This document shows, one piece after another, positions 47,382 through 58,027 of a stretch of DNA of 64,000 bases. Each line of letters begins with the position of its first letter. The stretch's first letter is position 1. The notes beneath the pieces are model-generated. The model did no database searches. It was not told the DNA's origin and worked only from the letters and a program-made list of their open reading frames with translations. The position numbers and the translations under genes are program-made. The stretch is taken from positions 1,275,501 through 1,339,500 of the forward strand of contig NZ_JASPFK010000001.1 of NCBI RefSeq assembly GCF_036855935.1. The letters are read 5' to 3'. The DNA is from Sphingomonas sp. LR60. Its GTDB lineage: Bacteria; Pseudomonadota; Alphaproteobacteria; Sphingomonadales; Sphingomonadaceae.

Positions 47382-48023
47382 TTATGCGATCGCCTTCTTC
47401 GACGTCGTGCGGCGCGAGCGCATCGTCAGGCCGATGACGCCGAAGCCACCGAGCATCATCATCCAGGTGCCCGGCTCAGGAACCGCAGCGGTGGTCTGGA
47501 AGCGGAAGCCCGACGGATTGATGTTCGCGTTCTGACCCGGGAAGTTGTTCGAGATCAGGAAGGTCAGGGTGTTCAGGCCGTTGCTGAGGCCGCTGACGCT
47601 GCCGGCGGTGAACGACTGATAGCCGCCGCCCGACACGCCGTTGACGGTGTTGCCGTTCAGCAGAACGCGGGTGACCTTGTCGTCGACCGCGAAGTTGAAG
47701 CTCAGCATGTCAGCTGCGCTGGCAGTGAACGTGTTGCTGTATACGTAGTAGCCCGGCTGGCTCGAAGCGCGGGCCGAGGTCGACACCCACTTCGAAACCG
47801 AATCGCTGGCGATCCAGTTGTTCACCATCGTGGTGACGACGGTCGCGGTGGTCAGGCCGCCGGTCGCGCTCGCCTGTGCGTTCGTCGGCGTGGTGGCCGT
47901 GTCGCCCAGGAAAGCGACCTTCCAGTTGGTGTCGATGCCGGTGTTACCGATCGTCGGAGCGGCAACCGCCGGAACGGCCGCAACCGCAGCGAGGGCGGCA
48001 ACCGCAGTGTAAAGTACGCGCAT
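47382..48023 (-). CDS. PEP-CTERM sorting-domain protein
   Basis: A 213-residue exported protein. Residues 1-22 are a signal peptide. The body is low in charge and rich in Thr, Asn and Ser, as expected for a surface or matrix protein. The last 30 residues are the PEP-CTERM tag: VPEPGTW, a hydrophobic helix (MMMLGGFGVIGL) and a basic tail (RSRR). The tag is recognised and cut by an exosortase in the inner membrane. No exosortase is in this window, so it must be encoded elsewhere. Proteins of this kind accompany exopolysaccharide clusters, and its place beside the eps genes fits a role in the matrix. Confidence 0.93.
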   Translation of the reverse strand: MRVLYTAVAALAAVAAVPAVAAPTIGNTGIDTNWKVAFLGDTATTPTNAQASATGGLTTATVVTTMVNNWIASDSVSKWVSTSARASSQPGYYVYSNTFTASAADMLSFNFAVDDKVTRVLLNGNTVNGVSGGGYQSFTAGSVSGLSNGLNTLTFLISNNFPGQNANINPSGFRFQTTAAVPEPGTWMMMLGGFGVIGLTMRSRRTTSKKAIA

Positions 48024-48413
48024 CTCAGTTCCCCTAAGTCATTGGCCATTATGCGTAACCACAACGGCGACGCCGTTCACTCGGAATTAATTCCAATTCA
48101 CCGTCGAGTAACCACGTTTCGTCCCAAATTGGCCCATTTTTCAAATGATGGCAAATCTTTTCGGGCGTTCAATCGGTTGCTCGCGAAGGTGCCGTTCTCG
48201 GCGTGTAAAAATGTGCTTTCGCGCTCGTGACGGGGAGGGAATGCCGATTCGAAGGCAGGGCGCCGCGCGCGCTAAGGTGCTGAGAAATGGCGTTCTATAT
48301 GCGCGCTATATGCGATTGCCGGGAATCGATCTCGAATTGCTACGCGCCACGGGCCTAATCGCGCTTCCCTGAAGGCGCCGCCATGAAGCGGCCGCTACGC
48401 CTTGGGGGCGCGA
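48024..48413. other. Divergent control region before the PEP-CTERM gene and the putative porin
   Basis: 390 bases without a gene. The part next to the PEP-CTERM gene is unusually rich in A and T for this window. It contains the perfect 12-base palindrome GGAATTAATTCC at 48083-48094, a possible regulator site. No sigma-54 pair (TGGC...TGC at proper spacing) could be recognised. Confidence 0.5.
48083..48094. promoter_or_regulatory. Perfect 12-base palindrome upstream of the PEP-CTERM gene
   Basis: GGAATTAATTCC lies 60 bases before the PEP-CTERM start. Its symmetry and position suit a dimeric regulator, but no family can be named. Confidence 0.3.
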
Positions 48414-49262
48414 ATGTATTTCTATCGTTTTGTGATCGCGGCAGCTTTTTGCGCAGTGCCGGCGACGGTCGAGGCGCAGGCGGCGCCGGAGGATCAGCCG
48501 GCGGTGGCGGTGAGCGGGTCGGCGACGATCGCATCCGACTATCGCTTTCGCGGGGTATCGCAGTCCGACCGGAACATGGCGGTGCAGGGCGGGATCACGA
48601 TCGCGCACGAAAGCGGCGTCTATGTCGGCACCTGGGCATCGAACCTGGCCGGCTGGGGCACGTTCGGCGGCGCGAATATGGAGCTGGACCTGATCGCGGG
48701 GTACAAGGCGAAGCTCAACGACGCCGCAACGCTCGACGTCGGGCTCACCTGGTACATGTATCCGGGCGGTGCCGCGAAGACCGACTTCGCCGAACCCTAT
48801 GTCAAGCTGAGCGGTACGACCGGTCCGGCGACGTTGACCGCCGGCGCGGCCTATGCGCCCAAGCAGCAGGCGATCGGCAAATGGTATGCGACCGGCGCCG
48901 ATGCCACAGCGGGCACCTACACCAGCCCCGGCAGCAAGGACGACAATCTGTACCTGTGGGGCGACGGTGCGGTCGCGGTCGCGGGGACGCCGGTTACCGC
49001 CAAGGCGCATATCGGACATAGCTGGGGACAGGACGGGCTGGGGCCGAACGCCACCGCGGTGTCGCCGACCGGCGCCTATTGGGACTGGTCGGTGGGTGCG
49101 GACGTCACCTTCGACAAGCTGACCCTGAACGTCAGCTACGTCGACACCGACATCACGCGCCGCGCCTCCCGCTACCTGCAACCCAGCTTCAGCGAGGGGC
49201 AGGACGGGACCGGATCGATCGCGGGCGGCACCGTCGTCGCCTCGCTGACCGCTGCCTTCTGA
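48414..49262 (+). CDS. TorF-family putative porin (Gcw_chp)
   Basis: A 282-residue outer-membrane protein. The signal peptide ends TVEAQA. The mature start VSGSATIASDYRFRGVSQSDRNMAVQGGI is the hallmark of the Gcw_chp/TorF family. The rest is alternating beta strands ending in Phe (SLTAAF), as in barrels. ATG 48414 is preferred over TTG 48402 because GGGGG precedes it by five bases. It lies just ahead of the kdp genes, with only 16 bases to the next small ORF, so it may be expressed with them and allow K+ or other solutes through the outer membrane. Transport function is not proven for the family. Confidence 0.85.
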   Translation: MYFYRFVIAAAFCAVPATVEAQAAPEDQPAVAVSGSATIASDYRFRGVSQSDRNMAVQGGITIAHESGVYVGTWASNLAGWGTFGGANMELDLIAGYKAKLNDAATLDVGLTWYMYPGGAAKTDFAEPYVKLSGTTGPATLTAGAAYAPKQQAIGKWYATGADATAGTYTSPGSKDDNLYLWGDGAVAVAGTPVTAKAHIGHSWGQDGLGPNATAVSPTGAYWDWSVGADVTFDKLTLNVSYVDTDITRRASRYLQPSFSEGQDGTGSIAGGTVVASLTAAF

Positions 49263-49278
49263 ACCGGGAGCCGACACC

Positions 49279-49362
49279 ATGCAGGACCTGCTGTGGATCG
49301 CGATCATGATCGGGCTGGTGGCGGCGACGCTCGCCTTCGTCCGGCTGTGCGACAACGCCTGA
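49279..49362 (+). CDS. Small membrane protein (27 aa) ahead of kdpF
   Basis: ATG 49279 with CGGGAG upstream opens a 27-codon frame encoding one hydrophobic helix (LLWIAIMIGLVAATLAFV) and a short polar tail ending CDNA. It sits between the porin and kdpF with ribosome-site-like sequence before both small frames. It may be an extra small subunit or stabiliser of the Kdp complex. The call rests on position and composition alone. Confidence 0.55.
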   Translation: MQDLLWIAIMIGLVAATLAFVRLCDNA

Positions 49363-49373
49363 GGAGCCACGCG

Positions 49374-49463
49374 ATGACCCTCGATCTCTGGCTCGCCGCG
49401 CTGACCGCGGCCGGGCTGCTCATCTATCTGGTGGCGGTGCTGATCCGCCCCGAACGCTTCTAG
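49374..49463 (+). CDS. kdpF: K+-transporting ATPase small subunit KdpF
   Basis: A 29-residue single-helix protein (MTLDLWLAALTAAGLLIYLV, tail ending RPERF). It matches KdpF in size, in position directly before kdpA and in the LxxLLxxYLVxxLxxPExF pattern. KdpF lies in the membrane against KdpA and stabilises the complex. It starts 12 bases after the preceding small frame, with GAGGAG upstream. Confidence 0.88.
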   Translation: MTLDLWLAALTAAGLLIYLVAVLIRPERF

Positions 49464-49477
49464 AAGGAGGCGATCCC

Positions 49478-51182
49478 ATGACCATTCAGGGCTGGTTCCT
49501 GATCCTCGCCTTCGTCGGCATCTTGCTGGCGCTCGCCAAGCCGGTCGGGCTGTGGCTGTTCGCGCTGTACGAAGGGCGGCGCACGCCGCTGCACATCGTC
49601 CTCGGCCCGGTCGAGCGCGGCTTCTACAAGCTGTCGGGCATCGATCCCGCCGAAGAGCAGGGCTGGCGCCGCTATGCGGTGCACATGCTGCTGTTCAACG
49701 CGGCGCTGATGCTGTTCACCTATGCCGTGCTGCGCTTGCAGGCAGTGCTGCCGGGCAATCCGCAGGCGCTGGCCGCGCCGAGCGAGCATCTGTCGTTCAA
49801 TACCGCGATCAGCTTCACCGCCAACACCAACTGGCAGAGCTATGGCGGCGAGAGCACGATGTCGAACCTCAGCCAGATGCTGGGGTTGACGATCCACAAC
49901 TTCCTGTCGGCGGCGACCGGGATCGCGCTGGCATTCGCGCTGTTCCGCGGGTTCGCGCGGCGCGAGGCCAAGTCGGTCGGCAATTTCTGGGCGGACGTGA
50001 CGCGAGATCACGCTCTACCTGCTGTTGCCGCTCTGCATCGCCCTGACGCTCTTCTATATCGCCAGCGGCGTGCCGCAGGCGCTGGCGGGGGTGGTCGACG
50101 TGCAGACGCTGGAAGGCGCGCGCCAGTCGATCCTGCTCGGCCCGGTCGCCAGCCAGGAAGCGATCAAGATGCTCGGCACCAACGGTGGCGGGTTCTTCAA
50201 CGCCAATTCGGCGCATCCGTTCGAGAACCCGACCGCGCTGACCAACCTGGTCCAGATGCTGTCGATCTTCATGATCGGCGTCGGGCTGACGTGGACGTTC
50301 GGCAAGGCGGTCGGCAACACGCGGCAGGGCTGGGCGATCCTCGCGGCGATGATGATCCTGTTCCTCGCCGGCACGACCGTCACCTATTGGGCGGAGGCGG
50401 CGGGCAATCCGGTGCTCCACCAGCTCGGCGTCGCGGGCGGCAATATGGAGGGCAAGGAGGTGCGGTTCGGCATCGCCGCCTCCGCGCTGTTCTCGGTCGT
50501 CACCACCGCGGCCTCGTGCGGCGCGGTCAATGCGATGCACGACAGCTTCACCGCGCTGGGCGGGCTGGTTCCGCTGTTCAACATGCAATTGGGCGAGGTC
50601 GTGATCGGCGGCGTCGGCGCAGGCATCTACGGCTTCCTGCTGTTCGCGATCCTGGCGGTGTTCGTCGCCGGGTTGATGGTCGGCCGCACGCCGGAATATG
50701 TCGGCAAGAAGATCGAGGCGCGTGAAGTGAAGCTGGCGGTGCTGGCGATCGCGGTGCTGCCGTTGATGATCCTGGGGCTGACCGCACTTTCGTCGGTCCT
50801 GCAACAGGGGCTGGCGGGGCCGCTCAACAAGGGGCCGCACGGGTTCAGCGAGATCCTGTACGCCTTCACCAGCGCAGTGGCGAACAACGGTTCCGCCTTC
50901 GCCGGACTGACGGCCAATACGCCTTATTACAACGGGCTGTTGGGCGTCGCGATGTGGGTCGGGCGGTTCTTCATCATCGTGCCGATGCTGGCGATCGCGG
51001 GCAGCCTGGCCGCGAAGAAATACACGCCGGAAAGCGCGGGGTCGTTCCCGACCACCGGCGGGCTCTGGGTGGGGCTGCTGGTCGGCATCATCCTGATCCT
51101 CGGCGGTCTCACCTTCCTGCCGAGCCTCGCGCTCGGTCCCATCGCCGATCATCTCGCGATGATCCGCGGCCAGCTCTTCTGA
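49478..51182 (+). CDS. kdpA: K+-transporting ATPase subunit A (frameshifted as given)
   Basis: About 567 residues after correction, the normal size. KdpA is the channel-like K+-selective subunit with ten membrane helices. AAGGAGG lies seven bases before ATG 49478. Selectivity-loop signatures are [13 protein letters not shown] in the first frame, [19 protein letters not shown] in the second, and later ANNGSAFAG. The frame breaks at 50003-50008, where [10 protein letters not shown] must join [13 protein letters not shown]. The length is 1 mod 3, so one base (probably the G at 50006) is in excess. All other kdp genes are intact, which argues for a consensus error. Confidence 0.9.
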
Positions 51183-51193
51183 TCGGGCGCATC

Positions 51194-53227
<2,034 letters not shown>

Positions 53228-53344
53228 TTTGGAAGCCTCTCCCCCTCGGGGGGGGCGGCGGGGTGGTTGTGGCGCGGGTCCGTTCCCTCTCCGCCCCACC
53301 CCCAGCCCCTCCCCTCAAGGGGAGTGGAGCGAAGGGAAACAGAG
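53228..53344. repeat. Palindromic repeat DNA between kdpB and kdpC
   Basis: A 117-base spacer in an otherwise tightly packed operon. It contains CCTCTCCCCCTCGGGGGGGGCGG-like sequence and the hairpin CTCCCCT-CA-AGGGGAG (53309-53324), both of the same class as the repeats at 5010 and 33381. It may lower or stabilise expression of the downstream genes. Confidence 0.6.
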
Positions 53345-53917
53345 ATGAATACCGATATCAAAACCGCTGTGCGGCCCGCGATCGTCATGACGATCCTGTT
53401 CGCGATCTTGCTCGGTCTGGTCTATCCTGTCGCGATGACAGGCTTGGGTCAGATGATCTTCCCCGCGCAGGCGAACGGCAGCCTCGTCCGCGACGCGTCG
53501 GGGCGCGTGATCGGCTCGACGGTCGTCGGGCAGGCGTTCGTCGCCGGGCGCTATTTTCAGACGCGGCCTTCGGCGGCGGGCAAGGGCTATGACGGGCTGG
53601 CCTCGTCGGGGTCGAACCTCGGGCCGACCAGCAAGGCGCTGGTCGAGCGCGTGACGCAGGACGTCGCGACGCGGCGCGGCGAGGGGGTGACGGGCGACAT
53701 GCCCGCCGATCTGGTCACCGCGAGTGGGTCGGGGCTCGATCCCGATCTGTCGCCTGCGGCCGCTTTGGCGCAGGCGCCGCGGGTCGCGCGGGTGCGGGGC
53801 CTGCCGGTCGATCTCGTGCGTGCGCTGGTGACGGCGCAGACCGAGACGTCGCTGCTCGGCGACGCGCACGTCAACGTGCTGGCGCTCAACCGCGCGCTGG
53901 ACGCCACCGCGCGCTGA
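53345..53917 (+). CDS. kdpC: K+-transporting ATPase subunit C
   Basis: A 190-residue subunit with one N-terminal membrane helix (AIVMTILFAILLGLVYPVAM) and a periplasmic domain. GQAFVAGRYFQTRPSAAGKGYDG, ASSGSNLGPTSKAL and the closing GLDPDLSPAAALAQAPRVAR are the family's conserved blocks. It supports assembly of the KdpFABC complex. ATG 53345 is preceded by GGGAAACAGAG. Its stop overlaps the kdpD start. Confidence 0.95.
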   Translation: MNTDIKTAVRPAIVMTILFAILLGLVYPVAMTGLGQMIFPAQANGSLVRDASGRVIGSTVVGQAFVAGRYFQTRPSAAGKGYDGLASSGSNLGPTSKALVERVTQDVATRRGEGVTGDMPADLVTASGSGLDPDLSPAAALAQAPRVARVRGLPVDLVRALVTAQTETSLLGDAHVNVLALNRALDATAR

Positions 53918-56592
53918 TGCCGCCCAACGGCGACGCCCGGCCCGATCCCGACGCCCTGCTGCGCGCCGCCGCGCAGGAAGGGCGCGGGCGGCTGAAGATC
54001 TTCCTCGGCGCGGCGCCGGGCGTCGGCAAGACCTATGAGATGCTGTCCGAGGGCAAGGCGCGGCGGCGCGACGGGGTGGACGTGGTCGTCGGCATCGTCG
54101 AGACGCACGGCCGCGCCGAAACCGAGGCGCTGACGCGCGGGCAGGAGATCGTCGCGCGCCGGGCGGTGAACCACGACGGGCATCTGCTGCACGAGATGGA
54201 CCTCGACGCGGTGCTGGCGCGCGCGCCGCGGCTGGTGCTGGTTGACGAGCTGGCGCACACCAATGCGCCGGGCAGCCGGCATCCGAAGCGCTATCAGGAT
54301 GTCGAGGAACTGCTCGCCGCCGGGATCGACGTCTATTCGACGGTCAACATCCAGCATGTCGAGAGCCTCAACGACATCGTCGCCAGCTTCACGCGGGTGC
54401 GGGTGCGCGAGACGGTGCCCGACAGTGTCCTGGAGGCGGCCGAGATCGAGGTCGTCGATATCCCGCCGGACGAACTGATCGAGCGGTTGAAGGCGGGCAA
54501 GGTCTATCTGCCGCAGGAGGCGACGCGCGCGCTGGGGCATTTCTTCTCGCGCTCGAACCTGTCGGCGTTGCGCGAGCTGGCGCTGCGGCGCGCGGCGCAG
54601 GCGGTCGATGCGCGGATGCTGGATGACGTGCGCGCGCTCGGGCTCGGCGGGACCTGGGCGGGGAGCGACCGGATCGTCGTGGCGATCAGCGAGCTGCCGG
54701 GCAGCGACGTGCTGGTGCGCGCGGGCAAGCGGATCGCCGACGGACTGCGGGGGCCGTGGACCGCGCTGTTCGTCGAGACGCCGCGCGCCGCGCACTTCAC
54801 CGACGCACAGCACGCGCGGGTGGCGGCGGCGATGACGCTGGCGACGCAGCTGGGCGCGGCGGTCGCCACCGTGCCCGCGACGCATGTGGTGGAGGGGATA
54901 CAAGGCTTCCTCGCGGATGCGCGCGCGACCCAATTGGTGCTCGGCAAGTCGCCGCGGTCCCGCTGGTTCGAGTTGCGGCACGGGTCGGTGGTCGATCGGC
55001 TGGTGCGCGACACGCCCGACGTGACGGTGCACGTCCTGCCGGTCGCGGCGGGCGCGGGGCGGACCGAGCGCGGCAAGCGGCGGCCGGCGCGATGGGGGGC
55101 ACCGTCGGGCTATGCGGTGACGAGCGCGATGGTCGCTGGGGTGACGGCGGCCGGAAGCGCGCTGGTCCATGTCATCGACCTCGGCAACGTCGCCTTGCTC
55201 TATCTGCTGCCGGTGATGACGGCGGCGAGCCTCTACGGGCTGCGCACCGGATTGTTCGCGGGGCTCGCCTCCACGCTGGCCTATAATTTCTTCTTCCTGC
55301 CGCCGGTGGGGACGCTGAGCATCAACAATCCCGAGAACGTCATGTCGGTGGTGGTCCTGCTCGGCATCGCGTTCGCCACCAGCCAGTTGACCGCGCGGGT
55401 GCGGGCGCAGGCCGATCTCGCCGCCGCCAGCGCGCGCACCAACGCGACGCTCGCGGGGTTCCTGCGCCAGATCGCGGCGGTCAACGACGCCGATCAGGCG
55501 GCGCGGATGATCTGCGACGACGTGCGGCGATTGCTCGACGTGCATGTCGTGCTGCTGGGTGCGGCGGCGGATGGGCCGCTGGAGGTGCTGGCGGCGAGCG
55601 ATCCCGGTTATCGGCTGGACGCGATGGACAATGCCGCCGCCAATTGGGCGTTCGACACCGGCAGCCCGGCGGGCAAGGGATCGGGGACGCTGACCGCCTC
55701 CGAATGGCTGTTCCAGCCGCTCAAGGCCGGCGCGCGCACGCTGGGGGTGCTGGGGGTGGCGAACGACGGGGGCACCAATCCAGTGCGCGCCGATCAATTG
55801 CCGCTGCTCAGCAGCCTGCTCGACCAGTCGGCGCTGGTGCTGGAGCGATTGCGGTTGCAGGCGGAGATGCGCGATCTGGACGTGGTGCGGACGCGCGACC
55901 GGCTGCGCGCGGCACTGCTGTCGTCGGTCAGCCACGACCTGCGCACGCCGCTGACCGCGGTGATCGCCGCCGCCGACCAGCTCGACCATGGCGCGACGCC
56001 GGAACTGATCGGCACCATCAAAAGCGAATCGGCGCGGCTCAATCGCTTCGTGGCGAACCTGCTCGACATGGCGCGGGTCGAGGCGGGTGCGATCCGGCTG
56101 AACGTCGAGGCGATCGACCTGAGCGATGCGGTGACCGGCGCGGCGCATGACGCGCGTCGCGCGCTGGAGGGACATGGCATGCGGCTCGACGTGCCGCCCG
56201 ACCTGCCGCTGGTGCGCGCCGACCCGCAATTGCTCCACCATTGCCTGCTCAACCTGCTCGACAATGCCGGACGCTACGGCGAGCCGGGCAGCGAGATCGT
56301 CATCGAGGGACGGCACCGGTTCGGGGAGTTGCGGCTTGTCGTGCTCGATCACGGGCCGGGCCTGCCGCCGGGGCGGGAGGCGGAGGTGTTCGAGACCTTC
56401 ACGCGGCTGGAGGGTTCGGACCGCGCGATCGGCGGCACCGGGCTGGGGCTGGCGATCGTCAAGGCGTTTGCGGAGGCAATGGGGATGATGGTCGAGGCGA
56501 GCAATCGTGGCGACGGGGGCGGGGCGGCGTTCACCCTGGTCTTTCCGGCGGCGTCGATCGTGCGCGATGCCGAGATGGAAGGTCGATCCTGA
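53917..56592 (+). CDS. kdpD: Sensor histidine kinase KdpD
   Basis: An 891-residue membrane sensor of K+ limitation. The N-terminal KdpD domain has the Walker A GAAPGVGKT (31-39) and DELAHTNAPGSRHPKRYQDV. A universal-stress-like domain, four close membrane helices (about 405-500) and a GAF-like domain follow. The kinase core has H-box SSVSHDLRTPLTAV with His673, then the ATP-binding boxes NLLDNAGRYG, DHGPGLPPG and GTGLGLAIVKAF. It phosphorylates KdpE. ATG 53917 overlaps the kdpC stop, and its own stop overlaps kdpE. Confidence 0.97.
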   Translation: MPPNGDARPDPDALLRAAAQEGRGRLKIFLGAAPGVGKTYEMLSEGKARRRDGVDVVVGIVETHGRAETEALTRGQEIVARRAVNHDGHLLHEMDLDAVLARAPRLVLVDELAHTNAPGSRHPKRYQDVEELLAAGIDVYSTVNIQHVESLNDIVASFTRVRVRETVPDSVLEAAEIEVVDIPPDELIERLKAGKVYLPQEATRALGHFFSRSNLSALRELALRRAAQAVDARMLDDVRALGLGGTWAGSDRIVVAISELPGSDVLVRAGKRIADGLRGPWTALFVETPRAAHFTDAQHARVAAAMTLATQLGAAVATVPATHVVEGIQGFLADARATQLVLGKSPRSRWFELRHGSVVDRLVRDTPDVTVHVLPVAAGAGRTERGKRRPARWGAPSGYAVTSAMVAGVTAAGSALVHVIDLGNVALLYLLPVMTAASLYGLRTGLFAGLASTLAYNFFFLPPVGTLSINNPENVMSVVVLLGIAFATSQLTARVRAQADLAAASARTNATLAGFLRQIAAVNDADQAARMICDDVRRLLDVHVVLLGAAADGPLEVLAASDPGYRLDAMDNAAANWAFDTGSPAGKGSGTLTASEWLFQPLKAGARTLGVLGVANDGGTNPVRADQLPLLSSLLDQSALVLERLRLQAEMRDLDVVRTRDRLRAALLSSVSHDLRTPLTAVIAAADQLDHGATPELIGTIKSESARLNRFVANLLDMARVEAGAIRLNVEAIDLSDAVTGAAHDARRALEGHGMRLDVPPDLPLVRADPQLLHHCLLNLLDNAGRYGEPGSEIVIEGRHRFGELRLVVLDHGPGLPPGREAEVFETFTRLEGSDRAIGGTGLGLAIVKAFAEAMGMMVEASNRGDGGGAAFTLVFPAASIVRDAEMEGRS

Positions 56593-57284
56593 TGCCCGCC
56601 AAGGTCCTGATCGTCGACGACGAGCCCGCGATCCGGCGGTTGCTGCGCAATACGCTGTCGCGCGCGGGCTATGAGGTGGTCGAGGCGGGGAACGCGAAGG
56701 ACGCGTTGCAGCAGGCGGCGGCCGAGCATCCGGCGGCGATCCTGCTCGACCTCGGGCTGCCCGACCGCGACGGGCTGAGCCTGATCCCGTTGCTTCATGC
56801 GGGTGGCGAGGTGGTGATCCTCGTCGTCTCGGCACGCGACGCGGTCGACGAGAAGGTCGCTGCGCTCGACCTCGGCGCGGATGATTTCGTCGGCAAGCCG
56901 TTCGACACCGAGGAATTGCTGGCGCGGCTCCGTGTGGCGCTGCGGCATCGCGGCCCGGCGGTCGAGGTGCAGAAGAGCGTGACGCGTGGCGATCTCGACA
57001 TCGATCTCGACCGACGGATCGTGCGACGCGATGGCGCTGAAGTGCATCTGACCCGCAAGGAGCATGATGTGCTGGCGATGCTGGTCCGGCACATCGGCCG
57101 GATCGTCACGCACGACAAGCTGCTCGATGCCTGTTGGGGCGGGGACGAGGATGCGCGGATCGAATATCTGCGCATCGTGATCCGCAACCTGCGGCAGAAG
57201 CTGGAGGCGCCCGCGCCGGTCGGTAGCGTGATCGCGAACGAGCTGGGGGTCGGCTATCGGTTGCGGAGCGACGGCGCGATTTGA
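56592..57284 (+). CDS. kdpE: Response regulator KdpE
   Basis: A 230-residue OmpR-type regulator. The receiver domain has the acidic pocket VDDE (9-11), the phosphorylated Asp53 in LLDLGLPDRDG and Lys in VGKPFD. The C-terminal winged helix (about 130-228) has VHLTRKEHDVLAML and the recognition region YLRIVIRNLRQKLE. Phosphorylated by KdpD, it activates kdpFABC. ATG 56592 overlaps the kdpD stop. A weak perfect hairpin (CCCCGGCG-TT-like, 57481-57498) lies about 200 bases past its end. Confidence 0.96.
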   Translation: MPAKVLIVDDEPAIRRLLRNTLSRAGYEVVEAGNAKDALQQAAAEHPAAILLDLGLPDRDGLSLIPLLHAGGEVVILVVSARDAVDEKVAALDLGADDFVGKPFDTEELLARLRVALRHRGPAVEVQKSVTRGDLDIDLDRRIVRRDGAEVHLTRKEHDVLAMLVRHIGRIVTHDKLLDACWGGDEDARIEYLRIVIRNLRQKLEAPAPVGSVIANELGVGYRLRSDGAI

Positions 57285-57480
57285 CGCGCGCGCACGGAGC
57301 GAGACGAAGATCGACCATATCATGCGGCCGGATCGACGCACGAGTGGCCACGGTAGCTGGCTTAGAGTTTGATCCAGCTGGCTTGAACCATCGCTATTTG
57401 CGCGCCGGCGAAGGCCGCGGCCCGGGTGGATAGGTCTGCGAGATAGAGCGCAACGCGCATCAGCAGCGTCCCCAACTGGG

Positions 57481-57498
57481 CCCCGGCGTTCGCCGGGG
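57481..57498. repeat. Short perfect hairpin CCCCGGCG/CGCCGGGG
   Basis: An eight-base perfect inverted repeat with a two-base loop (TT) in the 298-base gap after kdpE. Such GGCG-TT-CGCC elements are common between genes in sphingomonads and may be a fragment of a dispersed repeat or the kdp terminator. The rest of the gap shows nothing. Confidence 0.5.
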
Positions 57499-57582
57499 TG
57501 CACTCGGCTTGGATGGATCATACCATAGCGGCACGCCGCCCGGCTGATCGGAACGCGCTGTCCGCCTGCCGGTTGTGGTGGG

Positions 57583-57861
57583 ATGGATCAAGGCGAGTCT
57601 CGAGCAGCGACGCTCCATGGGTTGCAAGCGCGGATGGAGGCGGCTGCGGCGGCGCTCGATTACGAGGAAGCGCGGCGGTTGCGCGACGTGATCGGCTTGT
57701 TGCGGAATGGCGCGACGATCGAGGAAGCGGCGGCGGCGGATGGGCTCACGCGCCAGCAGCCGGGTGCGATGGGGTTGGGGACGAGCCGCCAGCAGGTGGT
57801 GCCGCCAGAGGGGTGGAAGCCGCCGCGGAAGCCGGACCCGATGACGCGGGGAAAGTGGTAG
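57583..57861 (+). CDS. Small UVR-motif (UvrB/UvrC motif) protein
   Basis: A 92-residue cytosolic protein. Residues 14-41 (LQARMEAAAAALDYEEARRL and following) match the UVR helical-hairpin motif through which UvrB binds UvrC. The rest is basic and Pro-rich (PPEGWKPPRKPD). It has no nuclease or helicase domain. Stand-alone UVR proteins of this size are common in alphaproteobacteria and lack a proven function; they may mediate protein contacts in stress or repair. ATG 57583 has GGTGGG upstream. Confidence 0.75.
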   Translation: MDQGESRAATLHGLQARMEAAAAALDYEEARRLRDVIGLLRNGATIEEAAAADGLTRQQPGAMGLGTSRQQVVPPEGWKPPRKPDPMTRGKW

Positions 57862-57892
57862 ATCATCATGCCGTGAGGTCGGGGTGACGGTC

Positions 57893-57967
57893 GTCACTGC
57901 GATCGAAGTGAAGCAGTCCAGGGCGTTCTGGTCCGGCTCTGGATTGCTTCGTTACACTCGCAATGAC
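57893..57967. repeat. Palindromic intergenic repeat, copy 2
   Basis: Shares the centre GGTCCGGCTCTGGATTGCTT and the outer GTCA...AATGAC arms with the copy at 315-389. Again it lies between converging genes (the UVR protein and the LysR regulator). Confidence 0.7.
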
Positions 57968-58027
57968 GGGTGGGTCGGGTAACCGTCTTTCTTCGTTGCT
58001 GGTGAGATCAGGTCCGGGATGACGGGG

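Noticed and set aside
2900..50010. The three extra-base sites (metalloprotease, epsE, kdpA) all lie close to a GATC
   Set aside because: GATC is very common throughout this sequence, so closeness is expected by chance. No count was possible to show enrichment.
53587..56835. A 1082-codon open frame on the minus strand opposite kdpC, kdpD and kdpE
   Set aside because: It lies antisense to well-supported kdp genes, is extremely rich in Arg, and has no domain pattern. Long antisense frames are expected in GC-rich DNA with strong third-position bias.
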